Positions 1-7,382 of a stretch of DNA of 64,000 bases are shown piece by piece. Numbering within the stretch: position 1 is the stretch's first letter; the number at the start of each line of letters is the position of its first letter. Under the pieces are notes generated by a model. It saw nothing but the letters and a program-made list of their open reading frames with translations. It was not told the DNA's origin and made no database searches. The stretch is taken from assembly GCF_003254545.1 (NCBI RefSeq), contig NZ_QJRH01000068.1:248001-312000 (forward strand), given 5' to 3'. The position numbers and the translations under genes are program-made. The DNA is from Flavobacterium tistrianum (GTDB lineage: Bacteria; Bacteroidota; Bacteroidia; Flavobacteriales; Flavobacteriaceae).

Positions 1-1
1 A

Positions 2-1201
2 AGCGATAACTTAGATTTAAGAGCCGTTGCTTCGATGTTTGGAGAATCAGCTAACCTTCAAGATTTTGAAAGACGTTTGAATGACCCAAAATATCAAATA
101 TCAAATCTCGACCTTAACGGTGATGACGAAGTAGATTATCTTCGTGTAATCGAAAGTGTCGAAAACAGAACACACGTTGTTATTATCCAAGCGGTTTTAG
201 ATCGTGATGTTTATCAAGACGTTGCTACAATAGATGTGGAAAGAGACAATTACAATAAAGTAAGTGTTCAGATTGTCGGAAACTCTTACTTGTATGGAGC
301 AAATTACATTTATGAGCCTGTTTATAGTGTTGTTCCAGTTATTTACACTTCGTTTTGGGTAACCAATTACAGACCTTACTATTCAACTTGGTATTGGGGT
401 TATTATCCAACTTACTATACTGCTTGGAGACCATATCCAGTTTACAGATATAGAAACAACATCAATGTTTGCATCAATGTACACAACACATACAATTATG
501 TAAATACGAGAAGAAGTTACAGAGCTCCTTCAATCTATGAAACAAGACGTACTTACGGTTACGAAAGAATGCGTCCAAACTATAGCTTTGCTGAAAGACA
601 TGCCAACACATCAAACAGATATGAATTAGACCAAAGACGTGTAGCGAGCAGAGAAGCTAATAGAAATACATACAACACAAACAGAAATTATACCGGAAGA
701 ACAACATCTGACAACAGTGTTTCTAACAGAACTTATGCCGATAATAGAAGTGCAACAAACAGATCCTCTGTTGACAGAAGCATCAACAACAACAGAGATT
801 ACAACTCTACAGGAAGAAGTTCTGAAAGCGTAAACACCGAGAGAAACACCAATCGTGGCGGCTATTCAAATAATGGCTATAATTCTCAAAGAGCTGAAAA
901 TAGCGCAAGAGTACAAAATACTCAAAGAGGAGATTATGGAAACGGAAATACTTCTAGCCCATCAAGAGATTATTCTAACCGAGAAGTGTCTGCTCCAAGA
1001 GCTGAAAGAAGTTCAAGAAGCTATTCCGAAAACCAATCTAGCAATTCAAACAGAGATTACTCTGCTAGACCACAACAAAGCCAGCGTTCAGAATCTCCGC
1101 GAATGAGCCAAGAATCTTCTAGAGGAAACCAAGAATCTAGAGGTGGGCAAAGCCAAAGAGATAATGGCTCAAGTTCTAGAGGAAATGGTAGAAGAGGTTA
1201 A
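2..1201 (+). CDS. Tyr-rich/Asn-Arg-Ser-rich protein of unknown function, 5' truncated
   Basis: The frame is open from base 2, with readable residues before the first internal ATG at 35, so the gene starts outside the window. About the first 80 residues form a compact domain containing a DLNGDDEVDYLRV stretch that resembles a calcium-loop-like turn. A tyrosine/tryptophan-rich block follows (nt about 350-450), then some 220 residues dominated by N, R, S, G and T that look intrinsically disordered and end in a GRRG tail. I do not recognise a named family. Proteins with this layout are, from memory, common in Flavobacterium and probably exported, but the signal peptide lies outside the window. 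A strong terminator follows at 1230-1260. Confidence 0.8.
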   Translation, partial: SDNLDLRAVASMFGESANLQDFERRLNDPKYQISNLDLNGDDEVDYLRVIESVENRTHVVIIQAVLDRDVYQDVATIDVERDNYNKVSVQIVGNSYLYGANYIYEPVYSVVPVIYTSFWVTNYRPYYSTWYWGYYPTYYTAWRPYPVYRYRNNINVCINVHNTYNYVNTRRSYRAPSIYETRRTYGYERMRPNYSFAERHANTSNRYELDQRRVASREANRNTYNTNRNYTGRTTSDNSVSNRTYADNRSATNRSSVDRSINNNRDYNSTGRSSESVNTERNTNRGGYSNNGYNSQRAENSARVQNTQRGDYGNGNTSSPSRDYSNREVSAPRAERSSRSYSENQSSNSNRDYSARPQQSQRSESPRMSQESSRGNQESRGGQSQRDNGSSSRGNGRRG

Positions 1202-1229
1202 TTTTCAAAATAAATAATACTCAAAAAAG

Positions 1230-1260
1230 AAAGCACAATTTTACGATTGTGCTTTTTTTT
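1230..1260 (+). terminator. Rho-independent terminator
   Basis: A 9-bp perfect stem, AAGCACAAT with ATTGTGCTT (1231-1239 and 1246-1254), has a 6-nt loop and is followed by an uninterrupted T run. It separates the truncated first gene from the downstream potassium transporter. Confidence 0.85.
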
Positions 1261-1276
1261 ATCTTTTTAATTATAA

Positions 1277-1309
1277 TTGCCACTAATTTGTTTTAAAACA
1301 GTAAATTTG
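1277..1309 (+). promoter_or_regulatory. Candidate promoter of kup
   Basis: TAAATTTG at 1302-1309 fits the Bacteroidota -7 consensus TAnnTTTG. A TTG at 1277-1279 lies 22 nt upstream, close to the usual -33 distance. The predicted start of transcription is about 20 nt before the kup ATG. Confidence 0.5.
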
Positions 1310-1334
1310 CAACCGTCTTTTTATAAAACTATAC

Positions 1335-3308
1335 ATGAGCGCATCGCATAAAAACTTACATAGTAAGTTGTCTATTGGGGGTTTATTGATTACTTTAGGG
1401 ATTATTTATGGAGATATTGGAACCTCTCCATTGTACGTAATGAAGGCTATTTTGGGCGATCACACGATAAATGCCGACATTGTTTTAGGTGGTATTTCTT
1501 GTGTTTTTTGGACCTTAACATTACAAACTACAATAAAATATGTACTTATCACCTTAAGTGCAGACAACCACGGTGAAGGAGGAATTTTTGCTTTATATGC
1601 ATTAGTCAAGAAAACAAAAATTCAATGGCTCATAGTACCCGCGATTATTGGAGGTAGCGCCCTGCTTGCCGACGGAATTATAACCCCGCCAATTTCGATT
1701 TCTTCTGCTGTAGAAGGAATTAGAGCATTCTACCCGACGATGCAGACACAAACTATTGTGTATATTGTCATTACAATTTTGTTCGTTTTATTTACCATTC
1801 AGCAATTCGGAACAAAATTGGTTGGTAAATTCTTTGCTCCAATGATGCTAATCTGGTTTGCCATGTTAGGAACGCTAGGGGCGATTCAGGTAGCAAATTA
1901 TCCAGAAGTAATTAAAGCGATCAATCCTTATTACGCATATCATTTATTATCGATACATCCCGATGGTTTCTTCGTTCTTGGTTTCGTATTCTTATGTACA
2001 ACTGGAGCTGAGGCTTTGTATTCTGACATGGGACACTGTGGTAGAAAAAATATCAGAATTAGCTGGATGTTTGTAAAAACGACTTTAGTTTTAAACTATT
2101 TTGGTCAAGCAGCTTATTTAATTCACCATGAAGGAAGTACATTACAGCAATTAGGAGGAGAAAATGGAAATCCGTTTTACTTAATCATGCCGCATTGGTT
2201 TTTACCGTTCGGAATTGTAGTTGCCACTCTTGCGGCTGTAATAGCCTCTCAAGCGCTCATCTCAGGTTCGTTTACATTAATTAACGAAGCAATGCGTCTG
2301 AACTTCTGGCCAAAAGTAAAAATCAAATATCCAACAGAAGTAAAAGGTCAATTGTACATTCCGTCAATCAACTGGCTGTTGTTTTTTGGTTGTGTTGGAA
2401 TCGTTTTACATTTCGAGAAATCAGGAAATATGGAGCATGCGTATGGTCTTGCCATTATTTTGTGTATGATCATGACGACGATTCTGTTAAACTATTACTT
2501 AATCATGAAACGTGTAAAACTGTACTTTATGGTGCCGTTGATCACTATTTATTTATTGATTGAGTTCAGTTTCCTTTTTGCTAATATTACCAAATTTGCA
2601 GAAGGTGGTTATGTAACCTTGATCATTGCGAGTTTACTGATTTCTGTAATGACAATCTGGTATTTGGCTAAGAAAATCAACAAAAACTACACTAAAGTGG
2701 TTAAAGTTGACGATTACAAACAAGTTTTAGTAGAATTAAGCCAAGATTTATCTATTCCGAAATATGCTACGCATTTGGTTTATATGACCAATGCAAATCG
2801 TGTTGATGAACTGGAGGAAAAAATCATTTATTCTATCCTTCAAAAGCGTCCAAAAAGAGCTGATATTTATTGGTTTGTTCACGTAAATATTTTGACTGAA
2901 CCATATAAAACGCAATATAAAGTAACCGAAATTGCTAAAGATGATATTTATAGAATTGATTTCAATTTAGGTTTTAGAGAACCAACCAAAATCAATTTGA
3001 TGTTTAGAGAAGTTATCAAAGATATGGTAAAACGAGGCGAAGTAGATATTACGAGCCGTTACGAATCTTTGAACAAAAACAATATTATTGGAGACTTCAA
3101 ATTTGTATTGTCTGAGAAATTCTTATCAAACGACAACGATTTAAGATGGCATGAGAACATTATCATGAATTCTTACTTCTTTATCAAAAAACTGAGTTTA
3201 TCTGAAGAAAGAGCTTTTGGTCTAGACAGCAGCTCTGTTAAAATAGAAAAATTCCCAATGGTGCTTCATGCTCCAGAAAATATTGGATTAACGCGTATTA
3301 CAAAATAA
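1335..3308 (+). CDS. kup: KUP/HAK/KT family potassium uptake transporter
   Basis: This inner-membrane protein imports K+, probably by H+ symport. The KUP signature GDIGTSPLY is at residues 26-34. About twelve hydrophobic helices run to roughly residue 450, and a soluble C-terminal domain of about 200 residues completes the 657-residue length normal for the family. It stands alone: terminators flank it on both sides and a TAnnTTTG promoter lies just upstream, so it is most likely a monocistronic transcript. Nothing is unusual in sequence or length. Confidence 0.95.
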   Translation: MSASHKNLHSKLSIGGLLITLGIIYGDIGTSPLYVMKAILGDHTINADIVLGGISCVFWTLTLQTTIKYVLITLSADNHGEGGIFALYALVKKTKIQWLIVPAIIGGSALLADGIITPPISISSAVEGIRAFYPTMQTQTIVYIVITILFVLFTIQQFGTKLVGKFFAPMMLIWFAMLGTLGAIQVANYPEVIKAINPYYAYHLLSIHPDGFFVLGFVFLCTTGAEALYSDMGHCGRKNIRISWMFVKTTLVLNYFGQAAYLIHHEGSTLQQLGGENGNPFYLIMPHWFLPFGIVVATLAAVIASQALISGSFTLINEAMRLNFWPKVKIKYPTEVKGQLYIPSINWLLFFGCVGIVLHFEKSGNMEHAYGLAIILCMIMTTILLNYYLIMKRVKLYFMVPLITIYLLIEFSFLFANITKFAEGGYVTLIIASLLISVMTIWYLAKKINKNYTKVVKVDDYKQVLVELSQDLSIPKYATHLVYMTNANRVDELEEKIIYSILQKRPKRADIYWFVHVNILTEPYKTQYKVTEIAKDDIYRIDFNLGFREPTKINLMFREVIKDMVKRGEVDITSRYESLNKNNIIGDFKFVLSEKFLSNDNDLRWHENIIMNSYFFIKKLSLSEERAFGLDSSSVKIEKFPMVLHAPENIGLTRITK

Positions 3309-3326
3309 TAGGCTTTTAAATAATTC

Positions 3327-3360
3327 AAAAAAAACACTCTAATTTGGAGTGTTTTTTTCT
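3327..3360 (+). terminator. Rho-independent terminator of kup
   Basis: The inverted repeat AAAACACTC/GAGTGTTTT (3331-3339 and 3347-3355) has a 7-nt loop and a T-rich tail, and lies 20 nt after the kup stop. Confidence 0.85.
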
Positions 3361-3419
3361 TTTAATACGAGTTAGATTAAGATTCAGTATTAAAAATTTA
3401 ACTTTCAATCAATTAATAG

Positions 3420-3427
3420 TACCTTTG
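3420..3427 (+). promoter_or_regulatory. Candidate -7 element of the rRNA methyltransferase gene
   Basis: TACCTTTG matches TAnnTTTG and ends 17 nt before the ATG at 3445. No convincing -33 TTG is visible. Confidence 0.35.
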
Positions 3428-3444
3428 CAACTCAAATTATAGAA

Positions 3445-4659
3445 ATGAGATTACACAGAAATTTAGTTTATACTACCATTGACTCTTTGAATGCCATTTT
3501 CAACGAAGGAGAATATGCTGACAAAGTGGTAGCCAGAGCATTAAAAAAAGACAAACGTTGGGGAAGTTCTGACAGGAAGTTTGTTGCTGAAACCATATAC
3601 GAAATTGTTCGCTGGAAACGATTATACGCTGAAATTGCCGAAGTAAAAGAACCTTACGACAGAGACAATCTATGGAGAATGTTTGCGGTTTGGGCTGTTT
3701 TACGCGGATATCCAATTCCAGATTGGAGACAGCTGGAAGGAACTCCAGAAAGAAAAATTAAAGGACGTTTTGACGAATTATCTAAAACTAGAGCCATCAA
3801 AGAATCTATTCCCGATTGGATGGATGAATTGGGCGTAAAAGAACTTGGAGAAAAAGTTTGGGCAAAAGAAATTGCAGCGCAAAATCAGCCTGCAAAAGTT
3901 ATCTTGAGAACTAATACTTTAAAAGGCACCAAAGAAAGTCTTAGAAATACTTTAATGGATTTAAATATTGAAACTGAATATTTAAAAGACCAGCCAGATG
4001 CTCTTGTTTTAAAAGAAAGAGCAAACGTATTTTTGACAGACGCTTTTAAACAAGGCCTTTTTGAAGTTCAAGATGCCAACTCTCAATTAGTTGCAGGATT
4101 TTTGGATGTAAAACCAGGAATGCGTGTGGTTGATACTTGCGCAGGAGCGGGCGGAAAAACATTGCACATGGCTTCTTTAATGGAAAATAAAGGACAATTG
4201 ATTGCAATGGACTTATACGAAAGCAAATTGAAGCAATTGAAATTAAGAGCTAAAAGAAATGGCGCTTTTAATATTGAATTCCGCATTATTGATAGCACAA
4301 AAGTGATTAAAAAATTACACGAAAAAGCTGATCGTGTTTTAATCGATGCACCTTGTAGCGGATTAGGTGTTTTGAAAAGAAATCCTGATTCTAAATGGAA
4401 ATTACAGCCTGAATTTATCGACAACATTCGTAAAGTTCAAAGTGAAGTTTTAGAAAGCTATTCTAAAATTGTAAAACCGGGCGGAAAATTAGTTTATGCA
4501 ACATGTTCTGTTCTTCCATCAGAAAACCAAGAACAAGTTGAGAAGTTCTTAAAAACAGAAATTGGACAACAGTTTACTTTTATTGAAGACCGTAAAATGT
4601 TAGCTTCTGAATCTGGTTTTGACGGATTCTATATGGCACTTATGGAACGTAAGAAATAA
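3445..4659 (+). CDS. RsmB/NOP-family RNA (cytosine-5) methyltransferase
   Basis: This predicted SAM-dependent m5C methyltransferase most likely acts on 16S rRNA in the cytoplasm. The 404-residue protein has an N-terminal NusB-like/PUA-like part (about 1-220) and a Rossmann methyltransferase domain. The SAM motif DTCAGAGGKT starts at residue 230. The motif IV DAPCSG starts at 301 (Cys304), and the motif VI TCS holds Cys354; both cysteines needed for m5C catalysis are therefore present. It is preceded by its own -7 element and followed by a hairpin. The exact target base cannot be told from sequence, so I give no gene symbol. Confidence 0.9.
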   Translation: MRLHRNLVYTTIDSLNAIFNEGEYADKVVARALKKDKRWGSSDRKFVAETIYEIVRWKRLYAEIAEVKEPYDRDNLWRMFAVWAVLRGYPIPDWRQLEGTPERKIKGRFDELSKTRAIKESIPDWMDELGVKELGEKVWAKEIAAQNQPAKVILRTNTLKGTKESLRNTLMDLNIETEYLKDQPDALVLKERANVFLTDAFKQGLFEVQDANSQLVAGFLDVKPGMRVVDTCAGAGGKTLHMASLMENKGQLIAMDLYESKLKQLKLRAKRNGAFNIEFRIIDSTKVIKKLHEKADRVLIDAPCSGLGVLKRNPDSKWKLQPEFIDNIRKVQSEVLESYSKIVKPGGKLVYATCSVLPSENQEQVEKFLKTEIGQQFTFIEDRKMLASESGFDGFYMALMERKK

Positions 4660-4806
4660 GAAATTCCAACCTTGGAATTGCTTAATATTTAAAATCCCAA
4701 ATTTCAATCTGAATTATTGAAATTTGGGATTTTTTATTTTTATTCCAACTTTGTCAAAGTTTAAAACTTTGACAAAGTTCTAAACGCACAGCATTGGAAT
4801 TTGGAC
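4660..4806. repeat. Composite palindromic intergenic repeat, copy 1
   Basis: This convergent gap holds a hairpin (4691-4732) and then a near-perfect 33-nt palindrome at 4747-4779 built from AACTTTGTCAAAGTT units. The 45 bases 4744-4788 recur identically at 10016-10060, inside a larger element of similar layout (9896-10103). Here the outer arms (around 4661-4678 and 4792-4806, TTGGAATT-like) are degenerate. The hairpin probably also terminates transcription from both sides. Confidence 0.75.
4691..4736 (+). terminator. Terminator-like hairpin between convergent genes
   Basis: AAAATCCCAAATTTCAAT pairs with ATTGAAATTTGGGATTTT across a short loop, followed by TTATTTTTAT. It sits between the methyltransferase gene and the convergent menE-like gene and could serve both. 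Confidence 0.65.
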
Positions 4807-4850
4807 CCGAGCGTTAGCGAACAGGCGAAGCAATTTTAAATATTGACATT

Positions 4851-5906
4851 TTAATACTGAAGGGTAGGTTTACGAAGTAATTTCCCATTTTCATTTTCTT
4901 TGAATTTTGAAACGAAAACTATTTCTTTTGGCTTTTCGTACTTCCCTAAAACATCGAAAAAATCAGGAGCAAATTCTTGTTTTTCTCCTTCTACAACCAA
5001 AACTAATTTTTCTCCTAAAGTAGTGTCTGGAAGTCCCGTTACAAAGAACCTGCTGTTTATTTTACCAATAAGTTTAGCTTCAATCTGTTCTGGAATCAGC
5101 TTTACTCCTCCACTATTTATTACGTTATCAATTCGCCCTAAAAACTTAAATTGCTGTTCATTCACCAATTCTACCAAATCATTGGTTACAATTGGCTCAT
5201 CAGAAATAGAAGCGACATTAATCACCAAACACTGACGATCATCTTGAGATATTTTCACATTTGGAAGAATCGAAAAAACAGAATCACCCAAACGTTTTGC
5301 TGCGATATGCGTAATCGTTTCGGTCATTCCGTAGGTTTCGTAGATTTCTGTTTTAAGCGGTAAAAGCTTTTCCTCTAAAGCAGAATCTAATTTCGCCCCT
5401 CCTATAATTAACTTACGAACTTTAGAAAGTCCTTCAATAGAGTTTTGAACTTGAAGCGGCACCATTGCCACAAAATCGTATATTGTTGTATTGAATTGCA
5501 ACGGATGTAGACTTGGCGAAACCACATCTAATTCCAATCCTAAAATTAGGCTTCTTACCAACATCATCTTTCCTGCAATAAATTGCGTTGGCAGACACAA
5601 TAAAGCTTTATTTCCTGGTTCTAAACCAAAAAAATCACCTGTTGCCAATGCGGACTGAATCATAGCCTGTTTCTTCAATCTAACCAATTTTGGAAGTCCT
5701 GTTGTTCCAGAAGTCGTCATTTCGACATAATCTTTTTTATCGAACCAATCCAAAAAGAATTCTCCAATGGATTGTTCGTAAGCATCACCTTCTTTTATGT
5801 AACTATAAGCGACACGGCACAAGTCTTTCGCATTTAGGTGATATCCATTTAATTTAAAATAATTGTGAACTTTATTATGAGTTAAGTTTTGCATATTCTT
5901 AAGCAT
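4851..5906 (-). CDS. menE: O-succinylbenzoate--CoA ligase-like AMP-binding enzyme
   Basis: This adenylate-forming enzyme is probably the MenE step of menaquinone synthesis (OSB to OSB-CoA). At 351 residues it is short compared with the roughly 450-500 of E. coli or Bacillus MenE, as is usual in Flavobacteriia. The ATP loop TTSGTTGLPK is at about 64-73, the YGMTET core motif at about residue 190, and the hinge region with GRIDNVINSGG and a C-terminal NGKLLRK lysine are present. The start at 5906 overlaps the upstream CPBP protease stop by 8 bases, indicating translational coupling; Met5 is an alternative start. No other men gene is in the window, so function rests on family similarity. Confidence 0.8.
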   Translation of the reverse strand: MLKNMQNLTHNKVHNYFKLNGYHLNAKDLCRVAYSYIKEGDAYEQSIGEFFLDWFDKKDYVEMTTSGTTGLPKLVRLKKQAMIQSALATGDFFGLEPGNKALLCLPTQFIAGKMMLVRSLILGLELDVVSPSLHPLQFNTTIYDFVAMVPLQVQNSIEGLSKVRKLIIGGAKLDSALEEKLLPLKTEIYETYGMTETITHIAAKRLGDSVFSILPNVKISQDDRQCLVINVASISDEPIVTNDLVELVNEQQFKFLGRIDNVINSGGVKLIPEQIEAKLIGKINSRFFVTGLPDTTLGEKLVLVVEGEKQEFAPDFFDVLGKYEKPKEIVFVSKFKENENGKLLRKPTLQY

Positions 5907-6831
5907 TTAATTCAACATTACTAATTTTTCCTGTTAGCTTTTCTTTCCAATTGGTCCAGCCATATTTTTTACTAAAAATAAAAAGCAAGATTGGGTAAAC
6001 AACAACAACTGGCAGAATCACATCAATTCCTGCTGAAGGTTCTGAAAGATCTTTAAATATAGAATTGGTTTGAAAAACCGTCCAATCTGAAGTAACCAAT
6101 AATGCTCCAACAAGATTATTTGCAGCATGGAATCCTAGCGCCAATTCCATTCCCTCATCCATTAAAGTGATAATCCCCAACAACAATCCAGTTCCGATAT
6201 AATAAATCATGATAATACTTCCCATTTTTTCAACTTCCGGATTGGTCCAGTGCATCGAGCCAAATATTAAGGAAGTCATAAGTAGCGGAAACCATCTATT
6301 CTGAGCTAAATTGGCAAACCCCTGCATTAAATAACCTCTAAAAACATATTCTTCCGTAGAAGTTTGGATCGGAATTAAAACGCATCCTAAAACCGCCAAT
6401 ATCAAAAAAGGAACTAATTTAAACTGTAATACAAATTGCTCCGGAGATCTTAAATATACAAACAAAAAACTAAGCATTGAAAAAAATGACCATAAAAAGA
6501 ACGAGAACCAGATTCTTTTCCAATCTACTTTAGATCTTGAAGTTGTCACCGACAAGAGAGTTTGATGATGGATATATTTTACAACAAAATAAATTCCTGC
6601 AAAAGCAAAGACAAATGAAATCATCACAAGAAAAAGAGTGGTATTAGATTCAAACATTTTCATCACACCTTCGTTTGTTGTTGGAAAGGCGATATGATCT
6701 ATAAATGTTTTATAAAATACAGCTGCAGTAATTGGAATTTGCCCTATAAAAGAGGCTGAAATAATAAAGACTGATCCTAAAAGATATTTCCAAAATTTGT
6801 TTTCGGGTTTAATCCCTTGTTCTAAAAACAT
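5899..6831 (-). CDS. CPBP (CAAX-type) intramembrane glutamic protease
   Basis: This is a 310-residue polytopic membrane protein of the CPBP/Abi family. The diagnostic EExxxR motif appears as EEYVFR near residue 158, a FGSMHW histidine motif follows, and HAANN supplies the last conserved histidine, so all catalytic motifs of the Rce1-like fold are present. Seven to eight hydrophobic helices are visible. It is the first gene of a two-gene minus-strand unit and overlaps the menE-like gene. The substrate is unknown: members process prenylated proteins in eukaryotes and have bacteriocin-immunity or regulatory roles in some bacteria. Confidence 0.85.
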   Translation of the reverse strand: MFLEQGIKPENKFWKYLLGSVFIISASFIGQIPITAAVFYKTFIDHIAFPTTNEGVMKMFESNTTLFLVMISFVFAFAGIYFVVKYIHHQTLLSVTTSRSKVDWKRIWFSFFLWSFFSMLSFLFVYLRSPEQFVLQFKLVPFLILAVLGCVLIPIQTSTEEYVFRGYLMQGFANLAQNRWFPLLMTSLIFGSMHWTNPEVEKMGSIIMIYYIGTGLLLGIITLMDEGMELALGFHAANNLVGALLVTSDWTVFQTNSIFKDLSEPSAGIDVILPVVVVYPILLFIFSKKYGWTNWKEKLTGKISNVELNA

Positions 6832-6879
6832 AAATTTAAAATTTTAAAAAATGAGAATTCAAATTCGATAAGTTAGTCT

Positions 6880-6887
6880 TACTTTTG
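6880..6887 (+). promoter_or_regulatory. Candidate -7 element of the arsC-family gene
   Basis: TACTTTTG fits TAnnTTTG and lies 59 nt upstream of the ATG at 6947. Confidence 0.35.
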
Positions 6888-6946
6888 ATATTGCTAAAAT
6901 ATCTCCTTTTTTATTGTACGAATATTAAACATTTAAATATAACAAA

Positions 6947-7291
6947 ATGATACAAATTTACCACAATCCGAGATGCGGAAAATCGAGAAATTGCCTTGCT
7001 TTTATTGAAAAATCGAATCAGGATTTTGAAATCATACCGTACTTAACTGAAACTCCATCTTTTGACCAGTTAAAAACATTATTAGGACAATTAAATCTTG
7101 AACCAATTCAGCTAATTAGAACGAAAGAAAAAATCTGGATCGAAAATTTCAAAGGCAAAACCTTGAGTAATGATGAGATTATCAATGCCATGGTACAAAA
7201 TCCTATTTTAATCGAGCGCCCGATTGTTGTAAAAGACGGAAAAGCCATCATTGGTCGAGATCCAGAACTTGTCGCTTCTTTTTTAGATTGA
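6947..7291 (+). CDS. arsC: ArsC/Spx-family arsenate reductase-like protein
   Basis: This 114-residue thioredoxin-fold protein has the N-terminal motif HNPRCGKSRNCL, with the nucleophilic cysteine at residue 10. The conserved arginines occur in LIRTKE and ERPIVV, followed by IIGRDPE, all typical of glutaredoxin-dependent ArsC proteins. The family reaction is reduction of arsenate to arsenite. There is no arsenite efflux pump or ArsR next to it, and many such solitary Bacteroidota copies may have a general stress or Spx-like role, so the substrate is inferred only. Confidence 0.8.
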   Translation: MIQIYHNPRCGKSRNCLAFIEKSNQDFEIIPYLTETPSFDQLKTLLGQLNLEPIQLIRTKEKIWIENFKGKTLSNDEIINAMVQNPILIERPIVVKDGKAIIGRDPELVASFLD

Positions 7292-7345
7292 TTCTAAAAT
7301 ACCCTATTAACATTTTTTTATGATTTTTCTCTTTAAACCAAAAAC

Positions 7346-7353
7346 TACATTTG
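7346..7353 (+). promoter_or_regulatory. Candidate -7 element of the TonB-dependent protein gene
   Basis: TACATTTG matches TAnnTTTG and ends 29 nt before the ATG at 7383. Confidence 0.4.
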
Positions 7354-7382
7354 GCGTCTAAAGAGAAAAAGAAAACCAGAAA

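Noticed and set aside
5899..6831. Phage abortive-infection (Abi) protein
   Set aside because: The CPBP family was once named after Abi proteins, but the intact intramembrane protease motifs and overlap with a menE-like gene indicate an ordinary membrane protease.
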